Of a stretch of 64,000 nt of DNA, positions 37,127 to 45,877 are shown in pieces; within the stretch, counting starts at the first letter, position 1; each line of letters starts with the position of its first letter. The notes beneath the pieces were generated by a model. The model worked only from the letters and a program-made list of their open reading frames with translations. It was not told the origin of the DNA and made no database searches. Source of the stretch: Bacteroidota bacterium (GTDB lineage: Bacteria; Bacteroidota; Bacteroidia; Chitinophagales; Chitinophagaceae); the NCBI GenBank assembly GCA_018267705.1, contig JAFDXX010000001.1:186001-250000 (forward strand). The letters are read 5' to 3'. A program made the position numbers and the translations under genes.

Positions 37127-38287
37127 TTAATTTACTGCTTTTATACTACTTCCCGATTTTTTTATAAAATAGAGTTTATAATTTTCGTAATAATTAATAT
37201 TGTTGTTTGTGTTTTTGTTGGGAAGAATATTAAATTGATTGAATAGGTTGTATTTGTTTTCTGACAAATGTTTGAACATAAGTTCACTTCCATATTCAAA
37301 ATATAAATGTGAGAAATAATACATTGCTTCGTATCCTTTTAGCAACATATCTGTTGCGTGTTGGTTAAATGTTTGCCTGTATTTTGTTGAAATAGCATTG
37401 TATAATGTACTATTTTTTGCATAATAAAATGGTGTTGAATAAACGGTTTCAACAGTTGCATCATCAGGTATTAATACATCCCAAGTAGGCATTCCTATTA
37501 ATACTGCACGATAATTTTTAAGTGTATTTACTGTTTTAATTAATCTTAAACCAAATGCTTCATCAAGTGATCCGCAAATAATTGTATTGTGTTTATTGCT
37601 GTCTAAATAATCTGTTATTTGTTTAGTAGAAAAACTATCGGTTAATTCAACTGTTTTTATTTTTAATGGAATGGCAGGAGTAGTTCTACTCATTTCTGAA
37701 AATATACTTTGTATAAAATTTTCAGTAGCACCTTTGCGTGTAAAGTAAACTAAATGCCCTATCGCATAATTGTGTTGAATGAATTTATACAATTCTTTGC
37801 AATGAGTACGCAAAGTTGAATTGAGTAAAACGAAATAATGATTATTGGAAATACCACCATCATTAGGATAAGTAGCAGATATGATTGGAATATTGTTAAT
37901 GGCTGCATAGTTACTTAGTGTTTTAATTTCATTTCTATTATTAAATGAAGCAATAATTAATCCAACGCCTTTCATCTCATTTTTTTGTAAGACATTATTT
38001 ATATTTTCTATGCTGCTTTTTGTGTCGTAAATATTTATTTCAAACGAATAGCCTTCAGATTTTAATGAATCAACAGCCATCATTATACCATTATAAAATT
38101 CTAAACCGGGTAACATGTTTTTAGGTAAATTATTATTGCCTAATTTATAATTGTTGCCCTCAAATGCACTATCAATATATAAAGGTGCAAATACTGCAAT
38201 TTTATTTATTACAGTTTGTGCTTTTGTTTGAAAACTAAATAATGAAAATATAAAAATGATTATTAATATAGATGCTAACCGTTGCAT
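37127..38287 (-). CDS. Type I periplasmic-binding-fold protein, exported
   Basis: 386 residues with a signal peptide (MQRLASILIIIFIFSLFSFQTKAQ). The rest resembles a LivJ/amino-acid-receptor type I binding protein: IAVFAPLYIDSAF near the N-terminus, then FYNGIMMAVDSLKSEGYSFEINIYDT, VGLIIASFNNRNEI and IPIISATYP. I recall a related family beside guaA in Bacteroidota that usually carries LysM domains; none is seen here. No permease or ATPase genes are adjacent, so it may sense a ligand or bind the wall rather than feed a transporter. It is downstream of guaA on the same strand (51-nt gap). Confidence 0.72.
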   Translation of the reverse strand: MQRLASILIIIFIFSLFSFQTKAQTVINKIAVFAPLYIDSAFEGNNYKLGNNNLPKNMLPGLEFYNGIMMAVDSLKSEGYSFEINIYDTKSSIENINNVLQKNEMKGVGLIIASFNNRNEIKTLSNYAAINNIPIISATYPNDGGISNNHYFVLLNSTLRTHCKELYKFIQHNYAIGHLVYFTRKGATENFIQSIFSEMSRTTPAIPLKIKTVELTDSFSTKQITDYLDSNKHNTIICGSLDEAFGLRLIKTVNTLKNYRAVLIGMPTWDVLIPDDATVETVYSTPFYYAKNSTLYNAISTKYRQTFNQHATDMLLKGYEAMYYFSHLYFEYGSELMFKHLSENKYNLFNQFNILPNKNTNNNINYYENYKLYFIKKSGSSIKAVN

Positions 38288-38338
38288 AAAGTTTAAAGCT
38301 AAGTTTGTTTTTTATAAAATTTATTATACGGCAACAAC

Positions 38339-39889
38339 TTATTCCCATTCAATAGTGGCTGGAGGTTTACTGCTTATATCATATACTACTCTGTTTATGC
38401 CGCGTACATTATTAATAATTTCGTTTGATACATGTGCTAAAAAATGATAAGGTAAATGAGCCCAATCTGCCGTCATTCCATCTACACTTGTAACTGCTCT
38501 TAATGCAACCGTATATTCATAAGTTCTTTCATCACCCATTACGCCTACACTTTTTACAGGTAATAAAATAGTGCCGGCTTGCCAAACTTTTTCGTATAAA
38601 TTAAATTCTTTTAAAGCATTGATATAAATAGCATCGGCATTTTGTAATAGTGTTACTTTTTCTTCTGAAATATCTCCTAAAATTCTAATAGCTAAACCGG
38701 GGCCGGGGAAAGGATGACGGAATAATAATTCGTGTGGAATACCTAATTCTAAACCTACTTTTCTTACTTCATCTTTAAATAAAAAACGTAAAGGTTCTAC
38801 CAATGTTAATTTCATTGTATGCGGTAACCCGCCAACATTATGATGCGATTTAATTGTTTGTGAAGGGCCATGTACACTAACGCTTTCAATAACATCAGGA
38901 TAAATGGTTCCTTGTCCTAACATTTCAATTCCTTCTAATTTTTGTGCTTCTTCATCAAATATTTCAATAAAAGTATTTCCTATAATTTTTCTTTTTTCTT
39001 CTGGGTCTGTTTTGCCCACAAGTTTTGTATAGAAAATATTTTTTGCATTAACACCTTTTACATTAAGATCTAAAACTTTATACGTTTCTAAAACTTGATT
39101 AAATTCATTTTTTCTTAATACACCATTATCAACAAAAATTCCGAATAAATTTTTTCCGATGGCTTTGCTTATAAGCATTGCAGCAACAGTACTATCTACA
39201 CCGCCACTTAAAGCCATTATAACTTTTTTATTACCAATAGTTTGTTTTAATTGAGTTATAGTTTCTTGAACAAAGTTTGCGGGCGTCCAATTTTGTTGGC
39301 AACCGCATACACTCACTAAAAAGTTTTTTATAATTTCTTTTCCTTGTGTTGAATGATATACTTCTGCATGAAATTGAATACCATATAAAGGATAAGAGGT
39401 TGCAGATGATTGATTATCCTTGCTTTTTTTAAATGCTGCAATCGGGATACTTTCTGTAACTGCTAATAATTCAAAACCTTGTGGTAGCGTTGTTATAGAA
39501 TCACTATGGCTCATCCATACTTGCGAGCCATTGTGTACATTATTAAATAAAATATCTTGTTGTTTAATTTCTAATTTGGCTCTTCCGTATTCTCGTTTAT
39601 TGCTTTTATTTACTTTTCCTCCAAAAACTTTTGCAGTTAATTGTGCTCCGTAACAAATGCCTAAAACAGGTACTTGTTTAATCATTGCATCAATATTAAC
39701 TATAGGTGCTTTTTCTTCATTTACGCTAAAGGGAGATCCGCTAAGAATAATTCCTTTTATTCTATTGTTAATTTCAAATTTTTTATGATAGGGAATTATT
39801 TCACAATAAACATTGGCTTCTCTTACGGCACGAGCAATTAATTGTGTGTACTGGCTGCCAAAATCGAGAATTAAAATTTTTTCTGTCAT
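38339..39889 (-). CDS. guaA: GMP synthase (glutamine-hydrolysing)
   Basis: Converts XMP, ATP and glutamine to GMP. The class I amidotransferase domain begins [20 protein letters not shown]; its nucleophile Cys is in [10 protein letters not shown] (near 83), with the His/Glu partners around [10 protein letters not shown]. The ATP pyrophosphatase loop [15 protein letters not shown] is near 225. The dimerisation domain carries [11 protein letters not shown] and the C-terminus PPATIEWE is the family signature. The length of 516 is normal. A perfect -7 box ends 4 nt before the ATG. Confidence 0.98.
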   Translation of the reverse strand: MTEKILILDFGSQYTQLIARAVREANVYCEIIPYHKKFEINNRIKGIILSGSPFSVNEEKAPIVNIDAMIKQVPVLGICYGAQLTAKVFGGKVNKSNKREYGRAKLEIKQQDILFNNVHNGSQVWMSHSDSITTLPQGFELLAVTESIPIAAFKKSKDNQSSATSYPLYGIQFHAEVYHSTQGKEIIKNFLVSVCGCQQNWTPANFVQETITQLKQTIGNKKVIMALSGGVDSTVAAMLISKAIGKNLFGIFVDNGVLRKNEFNQVLETYKVLDLNVKGVNAKNIFYTKLVGKTDPEEKRKIIGNTFIEIFDEEAQKLEGIEMLGQGTIYPDVIESVSVHGPSQTIKSHHNVGGLPHTMKLTLVEPLRFLFKDEVRKVGLELGIPHELLFRHPFPGPGLAIRILGDISEEKVTLLQNADAIYINALKEFNLYEKVWQAGTILLPVKSVGVMGDERTYEYTVALRAVTSVDGMTADWAHLPYHFLAHVSNEIINNVRGINRVVYDISSKPPATIEWE

Positions 39890-39893
39890 GCCA

Positions 39894-39901
39894 CAAAAGT
39901 A
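39894..39901 (-). promoter_or_regulatory. -7 box directly before guaA
   Basis: TACTTTTG on the minus strand, separated from the guaA ATG by only TGGC. This is the same 4-nt spacing as at folC and predicts a leaderless or nearly leaderless mRNA. No strong -33 TTTG is visible. Confidence 0.5.
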
Positions 39902-39935
39902 AGTTTTATACTGGGTAGATATTTTTTGTTTTATA

Positions 39936-40940
39936 CTAATTTAAACTCAACAAAAATTGAATGGTATCAATTCCGTCTGCATAATCGGTAAGTGCCGGTT
40001 CTTGTGCTTTTCCAAAGGGAATAAATTCTTTTGCAACAATACATTGTATGTTGTTGTTTTGAGATAGTTGTTCAATTAATATTTCTTTATTGTTATAATA
40101 TTCATAATGTAAATGACTAATTGCTGAGAATACCGAAGCGTTTTCTGAAAGTAAAATAGAACCATTATTCATGTATTGTTTATTATTCATAATAAGTAAT
40201 GCCAACTGATAATCGAAATTGTGTTTGTATTTATGAAATTCAATTAAATAATCGTAGTTTTTTAATGCCTCTAATAATTTCATAAAATCATACTGTTGCG
40301 GAACATATAATTTAGTAACATTTCTGCACCCTAAGCCAAAATATAATTGAATATCTGTTGAAAGATTTTGTAATTCTTCTTTTGTTTCATTTCCTTCTAA
40401 AATGGCTATAGATGTGCGGTTACGGCGAATAATATGTGGGTACTTAGCAAAATAATATTCAAAATATCGGCTGCTGTTATTACTTCCTGTAGCAATATAG
40501 GCATCACAATTTTTTAAGGTAGTTGCAAATTTAATCAGTTGGCTTATTTCACTATTCCATTCATTTAATTTGGTTGTAAAAAATTGTAGTAAAACTTCGT
40601 CTTGCGATGATAGTTTGATTAGTGATTTATTTCCGGTAATAAATGCACATAAAAAATCATGAAAGCCCACCAATGGAATATTTCCTGCCATTACAATACC
40701 TACAGTTTTTGGGTTATTATTTTCTTCAGGAATTGAGTAAGTATAAACCCATTGTTTCAACTTTTTTTCATCTAAAAAAAATGCAGTAATTTGTTTAACA
40801 GCTCTATCAATAAACTGCGAGGTAAACCAAGGGTTAGTAAGTGAGGCTTTCGTTCTAGCTGCTTCCCATTGTTCATTATTATCTTCTTCAATAAAAGTTT
40901 TCAACTTTATTAATAATTCAATTCTTTGTTGTAAATTCAT
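39936..40940 (-). CDS. Acyl-CoA reductase (LuxC-like)
   Basis: 334 residues related to LuxC and aldehyde-dehydrogenase-fold acyl-CoA/acyl-protein reductases. The core block [21 protein letters not shown] is followed by a glycine loop [19 protein letters not shown] and the candidate nucleophile Cys in [13 protein letters not shown], where LuxC has its acylated cysteine. It would reduce a fatty acyl thioester to an aldehyde, or act in a lipid or pigment pathway; the actual substrate is not known. It is divergent from a dicluster ferredoxin, a pairing I recall from many Bacteroidota, suggesting the ferredoxin is its electron partner (inference). Confidence 0.86.
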   Translation of the reverse strand: MNLQQRIELLIKLKTFIEEDNNEQWEAARTKASLTNPWFTSQFIDRAVKQITAFFLDEKKLKQWVYTYSIPEENNNPKTVGIVMAGNIPLVGFHDFLCAFITGNKSLIKLSSQDEVLLQFFTTKLNEWNSEISQLIKFATTLKNCDAYIATGSNNSSRYFEYYFAKYPHIIRRNRTSIAILEGNETKEELQNLSTDIQLYFGLGCRNVTKLYVPQQYDFMKLLEALKNYDYLIEFHKYKHNFDYQLALLIMNNKQYMNNGSILLSENASVFSAISHLHYEYYNNKEILIEQLSQNNNIQCIVAKEFIPFGKAQEPALTDYADGIDTIQFLLSLN

Positions 40941-40970
40941 GTTGTATATTGCTTTAAAACTTTACATTTG
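40941..40970 (+). promoter_or_regulatory. Ferredoxin promoter
   Basis: GTTG, 18 nt, TACATTTG (40963-40970), giving a leader of about 27 nt. The -33 element touches the start codon of the divergent acyl-CoA reductase gene. Confidence 0.55.
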
Positions 40971-41001
40971 ATTATTCAATTTAAAAATCAAAATTAAACC
41001 T

Positions 41002-41349
41002 ATGGCTATAAAAATTACAGACGAATGTATTAATTGTGGTGCATGTGAACCTGAATGTCCTAATAATGCTATTTATGAAGGCGGTGTAGAATGGGCAATT
41101 GCCGATGGAACAACCGTAAAAGGCAGTGTATTATTAATGGATGGAAGTTCTATGGATGCAGACCAACGTAATGCACCAATTTCTACTGATACTTATTATA
41201 TTGTTCCCAACAAATGCACAGAGTGCCAAGGTTTTCATGAAGAACCGCAATGTGCATCTGTATGCCCGGTAGATTGTTGTGTACCAGATGATATGTATAA
41301 AGAAACCGTTGAAGAATTATTGGCTAAAAAAGATAAATTACACATATAA
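41002..41349 (+). CDS. Dicluster 4Fe-4S ferredoxin
   Basis: 115 residues with two [4Fe-4S] motifs: [16 protein letters not shown] at residues 11-26 and CTECQGF...[10 protein letters not shown] at about 74-95. An insertion of around 35 residues between them and a short CxxCxGFHEEPxC loop place it in the YfhL-like group. It is a small soluble electron carrier. It is divergent from the LuxC-like reductase, likely its electron source or sink (inference). The start is secure because the promoter lies 32 nt upstream. Confidence 0.94.
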   Translation: MAIKITDECINCGACEPECPNNAIYEGGVEWAIADGTTVKGSVLLMDGSSMDADQRNAPISTDTYYIVPNKCTECQGFHEEPQCASVCPVDCCVPDDMYKETVEELLAKKDKLHI

Positions 41350-41377
41350 ATGTGCTAAACTTTTTTTAGTTTTTTTG

Positions 41378-41408
41378 TTTGAAATATTAATTTGTTTTTG
41401 TAGGTTTA
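41378..41408 (+). promoter_or_regulatory. Promoter of a candidate small RNA
   Basis: TTTG (41378-41381), exactly 19 nt, then TAGGTTTA (41401-41408), one mismatch to TAnnTTTG. It lies in the spacer between the ferredoxin and ddl and would start transcription near 41413. Confidence 0.5.
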
Positions 41409-41412
41409 TGTT

Positions 41413-41507
41413 CTAATAATTGTTGCCAACTAAGACAACATGAGTAACGGCGGGTGATATTTCCCGTCAGCATTAGGTGAAGAAAAAACTTTCTTCACCT
41501 TTTTTGT
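41413..41507 (+). ncRNA. Candidate small RNA, about 95 nt
   Basis: Between promoter and terminator, three stem-loops follow one another: TGTTG/CAACA (41421-41440), the unusually GC-rich GGCGGG/CCCGTC (41449-41468) and a terminator. There is no ORF of useful length. The 20-nt GC-rich patch stands out in a spacer that is otherwise mostly A/T, which suggests selection on RNA structure. It could instead be a leader or attenuator of ddl or a 3'-UTR element of the ferredoxin. I recognise no known RNA class. Confidence 0.45.
41475..41507 (+). terminator. Strong intrinsic terminator upstream of ddl
   Basis: AGGTGAAGAAA (41475-41485) pairs perfectly over 11 bp with TTTCTTCACCT (41490-41500) around AAAC, followed by TTTTTGTT. 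It terminates the ferredoxin transcript and/or the candidate small RNA. Confidence 0.92.
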
Positions 41508-41578
41508 TAATGGAAAATAAATTAATAAAAATGAAATTTTAAATTCAATAGCAAATAGTATAAATCATCTATCATAAT

Positions 41579-41586
41579 TATATTTG
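41579..41586 (+). promoter_or_regulatory. -7 box of ddl
   Basis: TATATTTG, 21 nt before the preferred ddl ATG. It overlaps an in-frame upstream TTG, which makes that TTG an unlikely start. Confidence 0.5.
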
Positions 41587-41607
41587 GCAATATTTAATCT
41601 TATTTCA

Positions 41608-42585
41608 ATGAAGAAAAAAATTGCATTAGTTACCGGCGGTTATAGCGGTGAAGCCGAAATTAGTTACAAAAGTGCTATTACTGTTGGCAATAATATTGAT
41701 AGAGAAAAATTTGATGTATATAAAATTGATATTCATCCAAGTGGTTGGTGGTATATTGATGATGCGGGGAATAAATCTCTTGTAAACCGCGAAGACTTTA
41801 CCATTACTCATCATACAAACAAATTAAAGTTTGATGCAGTTTTACTTTGCATACATGGTACACCGGGCGAAGATGGAAAACTACAAGGTTATTTTGAGAT
41901 GTTGGGCTTACCTTATACCAGTTGCGATGCTGCAACATCTGCCTTAACTTTTAATAAACGATACACTGTTGCTGTAGCTGCTTTTGGTGGTATAAATGTG
42001 GCAAAAAGTATGCATTTATTTAAACATACACCAACAAATACCGAAACTATTTTAAAACATTTGCAACTACCGGTATTTGTAAAACCCAATAATGGTGGTA
42101 GTAGTATTGGAATGAGTAAAGTAAATACACCCGATGAATTACAAACTGCATTAGATAAAGCTTTTAAAGAAGATAATCAAATACTAATAGAAGAATTTAT
42201 AAAAGGAAGAGAATTTACTATTGGCGTTTTTAAAACAAAAGGCGAAATCATTGTATTGCCTATTACCGAAATAAAAACACAAAAAGATTTTTTTGATTTT
42301 GAAGCAAAATACCAAGGCAAAAGTGAGGAAATAACACCGGCACAAATTTCAAATGAAATGCTTAAACAATTAGAATCAACCGCCAAAAATGTTTATGAAA
42401 TATTAAACTGCCGAGGTATTGTAAGAATTGATTTTATTTATAGCGAAAAACATAATGCACCATTTATGTTAGAAGTAAATACCGTACCCGGACAAAGTGC
42501 TGCAAGTGTAGTACCGCAACAAGTTGTAGCAAAAGGATGGACATTAAAAGATTTTTATACAGCAGTAATTGAAGAGTGTTTATAG
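41608..42585 (+). CDS. ddl: D-alanine-D-alanine ligase
   Basis: ATP-grasp enzyme making the D-Ala-D-Ala terminus of peptidoglycan precursors. It has 325 residues when started at the ATG just downstream of the -7 box. The N-terminal KIALVTGGYSGEAEIS corresponds to the Ddl GGxSxE motif. ATP-binding blocks include FVKPNNGGSSIGMSKV, and the metal-binding end is MLEVNTVPGQSAASVVPQQ. A PASTA-domain gene follows 118 nt later, a neighbourhood common in Bacteroidota (family knowledge). Confidence 0.96.
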   Translation: MKKKIALVTGGYSGEAEISYKSAITVGNNIDREKFDVYKIDIHPSGWWYIDDAGNKSLVNREDFTITHHTNKLKFDAVLLCIHGTPGEDGKLQGYFEMLGLPYTSCDAATSALTFNKRYTVAVAAFGGINVAKSMHLFKHTPTNTETILKHLQLPVFVKPNNGGSSIGMSKVNTPDELQTALDKAFKEDNQILIEEFIKGREFTIGVFKTKGEIIVLPITEIKTQKDFFDFEAKYQGKSEEITPAQISNEMLKQLESTAKNVYEILNCRGIVRIDFIYSEKHNAPFMLEVNTVPGQSAASVVPQQVVAKGWTLKDFYTAVIEECL

Positions 42586-42599
42586 AAGAAAAATTGCGA

Positions 42600-42667
42600 A
42601 GTTGAAAATTGTAAATGGCAGGTTGTAAATTTTAATATCAACTTACACTCATTCACAATTCTCAACT
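42600..42667. repeat. Imperfect inverted repeat between ddl and the PASTA gene
   Basis: AGTTGAAAATTGTAAAT (42600-42616) matches the complement of 42651-42667 at 15 of 17 positions, around a 34-nt centre that itself contains GTTGTAAAT-like words. The remainder of the spacer is AT-rich and has no ORF. It could form an RNA hairpin in the ddl-PASTA transcript. Confidence 0.6.
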
Positions 42668-42703
42668 CACAAAAAATCAATCATATATTGTAAATACAAA
42701 AGC

Positions 42704-43510
42704 GTGTTTAAATTTATCACATCAAAACCATTATGGGTTAATATTTTAGTAGGAATTGCATTGGCATTTTTACTTATAATAATATTTTTTGGTTTATTAA
42801 GTTCTATTACAGGACACAATAAATATCAAAAAGTACCATCGGTATTAGCACAAAATGTAGATGCTGCAAGACTTAATTTAATGAATTTAGGTTTTAGTGT
42901 TGAGGTAACAGATTCTGTGTACGATATGTCTGTTGGAGCATTGTCTGTAGTTCGTCAATCTCCTGAACCTGATGCATTAGTTAAAGCAGGCAGAAAAATA
43001 TTTCTAACTATTAATCGTGCAGTTGCACCACAAGTTGAAATGCCTAATTTAGTTGGCTTCTCATACAGAAGTGCAGAAATGTATTTGGTTACTTTGGGTT
43101 TAAAAGTTGGGGATACTTCTTATCGTCCGGATATTGCACGTAATGCAGTTTTAGAACAGTTATATAATAATCAACCTATTAAAGCAGGTACTAAATTGTT
43201 TGTGGGTAGTAGTATTAGTTTTGTGTTAGGAAGCGGAGAAGGTAGTGGAGAATTGTTAGTACCCGATTTAGTTGGTTTAACATATGAGCAAGCCAAAGGC
43301 CAGTTGCAAACACTAAACATAAATATTGGTTCAATTGTTTTAACCGATGCGGTAAAAGATAGTGCAAGTGCATTTATTATAAAGCAAAACCCACCCGTAT
43401 ATATTGAAACTACACCTAATACCAAAACATTAAATAAAATGAAACCCGGGCAATTAATAGATTTATATCTAAGCACTGTTGCTCCTATAAAAGATACCAC
43501 TAATCATTAA
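42704..43510 (+). CDS. PASTA domain-containing membrane protein
   Basis: 268 residues starting at GTG, since no ATG is placed to give the conserved N-terminus. One membrane helix (about 12-34, VNILVGIALAFLLIIIFFGLL) is followed by three PASTA domains (about 43-108, 110-182 and 185-262), each with a VPxLxGxxxxxA-type pattern. PASTA domains bind peptidoglycan or muropeptides in wall-linked kinases and transpeptidases; there is no kinase or transpeptidase domain here. Its position after ddl supports a wall role. The rhodanese gene starts 10 nt after its stop. Confidence 0.9.
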   Translation: MFKFITSKPLWVNILVGIALAFLLIIIFFGLLSSITGHNKYQKVPSVLAQNVDAARLNLMNLGFSVEVTDSVYDMSVGALSVVRQSPEPDALVKAGRKIFLTINRAVAPQVEMPNLVGFSYRSAEMYLVTLGLKVGDTSYRPDIARNAVLEQLYNNQPIKAGTKLFVGSSISFVLGSGEGSGELLVPDLVGLTYEQAKGQLQTLNINIGSIVLTDAVKDSASAFIIKQNPPVYIETTPNTKTLNKMKPGQLIDLYLSTVAPIKDTTNH

Positions 43511-43520
43511 AAAGAAATGT

Positions 43521-43829
43521 ATGAAAACAATTACTGCAGAAGAAATAAAAGCAAGATTAGATGCAGGCGAAAAATTAAATTTGTTAGATGTTCGCGAACC
43601 ACATGAGCATGCAGAATTCAATATTGGCGGCACTTTACTCCCTTTAGGAAATATTCAAACCATGCAAATTGATGATATTGAAAATTTACGTGGAGAAGAA
43701 GTAATTGTATATTGCCGCAGTGGTAACCGCAGTGGACAAGCCTGTATGTTTTTAGAACAAATGGGTTTTAGCAATGTTTCAAACCTTACAGGAGGAATGT
43801 TGTATTGGCAAGATAAAATATCAAAATAG
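43521..43829 (+). CDS. Rhodanese-like domain protein
   Basis: 102 residues forming a single rhodanese domain. LNLLDVREPHEHAEFNIGG is the conserved N-terminal block and the active-site loop is CRSGNRSGQ, with the catalytic Cys near residue 74. Such single-domain, GlpE-like proteins transfer sulfane sulfur in the cytoplasm. It is 10 nt downstream of the PASTA gene and probably cotranscribed, without an evident link. It converges on the YHS lipoprotein with a 9-nt gap. Confidence 0.93.
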   Translation: MKTITAEEIKARLDAGEKLNLLDVREPHEHAEFNIGGTLLPLGNIQTMQIDDIENLRGEEVIVYCRSGNRSGQACMFLEQMGFSNVSNLTGGMLYWQDKISK

Positions 43830-43838
43830 TTGAATAAC

Positions 43839-44141
43839 TTATTTTTTTAATTCTGCGGCAGCTACCAATTCTTCGGGCTTTTTAAGAAAATTATCTTTAC
43901 ATTCTTTAGAACAAAAGCCAAACACTTTATTATTGTAATGTGCAGTATCGCTAATACCTGCTGTTACGGGCATTCCGCATGAAGGATCTTTTTTATTATC
44001 AACAAAACGAACATCTATGGTTTGTGGCACTTCACTCTGCATAGCAGTAGAATCTTTTTTGTTCATTTGTTTAGGTTGCTCATTATTAGTACATGCAATT
44101 AAAAATAATGTGCTGCTAAAGAATACAATAATTTTCTTCAT
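43839..44141 (-). CDS. YHS domain lipoprotein
   Basis: 100 residues. A lipobox (LFLIAC, Cys17) makes it an exported lipoprotein. After a Lys/Asn-rich linker the YHS domain (about 50-95) shows DPSCGMPVTAG, YNNKVFGFCSKECKDNF and KPEEL. The C-x(n)-CxxxC cysteines can bind a metal, as in copper or mercury handling proteins. The rhodanese beside it also uses cysteine chemistry, but the genes converge, so they are not in one operon. Confidence 0.88.
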   Translation of the reverse strand: MKKIIVFFSSTLFLIACTNNEQPKQMNKKDSTAMQSEVPQTIDVRFVDNKKDPSCGMPVTAGISDTAHYNNKVFGFCSKECKDNFLKKPEELVAAAELKK

Positions 44142-44276
44142 GGTAGTAGTTTTTTCAAAGATAAAACAACAATATTTTGTGCAATATTAATTGTGTTGTT
44201 ATAAAGTTAATATTGGTTTAATTGTTAAAGATTAGCATTTCCACCTCAATTTTTTTGTAATTATCTTCGCTTTATA

Positions 44277-44966
44277 ATGATGCATAAATTTAAAAAAATA
44301 GCAGTAATTGTTGCCGGTGGAAGTGGATTAAGAATGGGAACTAGTGTGCCAAAACAATTTTTATTATTAAAAGGGAAACCTTTATTGTGGCATAGTATTA
44401 AAGCTTTTATTGATGCTTATAGCTCTATCAAAATTATTCTGGTATTACCTAAAGAGTATATGAAGAAGGGAGAAGAAATAATAAAAGAATTTAATGCAGA
44501 AATAATAATTGCAGAAGGCGGCGAAACCAGATTTCATTCTGTACAAAACGGGCTACAATATGTAGATGATAAAGCCATTGTTTGGGTACATGATGGAGTA
44601 AGATGTTTAATAACTGCTGATTTAATTAAGAGATGCTATAATAATGCAATTGAAAAAGGAAATGCAGTGCCGGCAATTGTAGCAACAGATAGTATAAGAA
44701 TAATTAAAGATGAAAAAAATAAAATTATTGATAGAAATAATGTTAGAATAATACAAACACCACAAGCATTTAAAGCACATATTTTGTTAGCAGCTTTTAG
44801 ATTGCCTTATAAAGAAAACTTTACTGATGAAGCATCGGTTGTTGAGGCAAGTGGTAATGAAATTTTTTTAATTGAAGGAGAAAGCAACAATATTAAAGTT
44901 ACCCGACCCATTGATTTAGTTATTGCTGAAACAATAATGAATGATAGACAAAGTGTTAATGCTTAA
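44277..44966 (+). CDS. ispD: 2-C-methyl-D-erythritol 4-phosphate cytidylyltransferase
   Basis: MEP isoprenoid pathway enzyme that joins CTP and MEP. It has 229 residues; the first two codons are both ATG. The nucleotide-binding motif is AVIVAGGSGLRMGTSVPKQF, with the conserved Lys and Arg, and VWVHDGVRCLIT is the metal-binding block. DRNNVRIIQTPQAF and the C-terminal NIKVTRPIDLVIAE are family signatures. Its 3' end overlaps the 3' end of the FemAB-like gene on the other strand by 11 nt. Confidence 0.96.
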   Translation: MMHKFKKIAVIVAGGSGLRMGTSVPKQFLLLKGKPLLWHSIKAFIDAYSSIKIILVLPKEYMKKGEEIIKEFNAEIIIAEGGETRFHSVQNGLQYVDDKAIVWVHDGVRCLITADLIKRCYNNAIEKGNAVPAIVATDSIRIIKDEKNKIIDRNNVRIIQTPQAFKAHILLAAFRLPYKENFTDEASVVEASGNEIFLIEGESNNIKVTRPIDLVIAETIMNDRQSVNA

Positions 44967-45876
44967 AAAATTTTAATGGGAACGATAAATTATTAAAATG
45001 CCAATGATAATAAGGTTGGTTGGTTGCACCGAATTTTTCATAAAATTTTTTAATACTTTCAATATTACTTCCTTCAAAATCAAATAAAGAGATTCCTTCA
45101 TCTTGCAGTTCTTCAAACAAAGAATCGTATAAAAAATAATTTGCATTCAGTTCCCTTCCTTTGGGTGATGTATAGTTTAATATATTATAAAACCGGCGGC
45201 TGTCTTTCAATAAAATAATACTGCTGAGTATTTCTTTATTCTCATTTATTACGCTTCTTGAAAATACTTTAAAATGTTGTGTAAGGATTTTAACCAATTG
45301 CGAAAATTTTTTATAATCATTATCGGTTACATGCACTAAATTTTTTTTATTATAGTTTTTGTAGAGATTAATTATTTCTTCTGTAGTTTTTAACGGAACG
45401 TAGATACAGTGTGCTCTTTGGGCTTTTTGTAAACTTTGTAGAACAGAAGGATGGTAATTTTTTTTTACGGCATCATAACCTTTGCTTAAATCAATAATGT
45501 AATTGTTTCTTTTTGTTACATTTATTTCTTGCTCTATAAAATTATTTTGATAATTTAAAAAAATATCTCCGTATTTAAAATGTTTTTTTATGCGATGTAA
45601 AACTTGTAAACATAACTCAGTACTTATATCTCCAATTATGCCTAACTGCTGAGTAAAAGGCGGTATGTATAAATAGGGTACGCCCCATTTTCTTTTTACG
45701 GGTAATGCCATTACTGCTTCATAATCATTTACAATTACTGCATAACAATTATTGCAAATTGTATTTAAATAGCTGTAAGTAGAATAGATGAGTCCGTTAT
45801 GTTTTGCAATTACTTCATCCCATTTTTGTTGATCAATTTTTTTTAAAGGAATAATTTGTATAGTATAAGATTGCAT
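44956..45876 (-). CDS. FemAB/GNAT-like acyltransferase
   Basis: 306 residues beginning MQSYTIQIIPL; the open frame extends further upstream, but the ATG lies 1 nt past the previous gene's stop, the natural coupled start. The C-terminal half resembles the Acetyltransf_6/FemAB fold with RRFYNILNYTSPKGRELNAN and LFDFEGSNIESIKKFYEKFG. Such proteins transfer acyl or aminoacyl groups, for example onto surface sugars. As third gene of an operon with an oxidoreductase and a sugar transferase, it probably modifies a polysaccharide (inference). Confidence 0.8.
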   Translation of the reverse strand: MQSYTIQIIPLKKIDQQKWDEVIAKHNGLIYSTYSYLNTICNNCYAVIVNDYEAVMALPVKRKWGVPYLYIPPFTQQLGIIGDISTELCLQVLHRIKKHFKYGDIFLNYQNNFIEQEINVTKRNNYIIDLSKGYDAVKKNYHPSVLQSLQKAQRAHCIYVPLKTTEEIINLYKNYNKKNLVHVTDNDYKKFSQLVKILTQHFKVFSRSVINENKEILSSIILLKDSRRFYNILNYTSPKGRELNANYFLYDSLFEELQDEGISLFDFEGSNIESIKKFYEKFGATNQPYYHWHFNNLSFPLKFFKH

Positions 45877-45877
45877 G

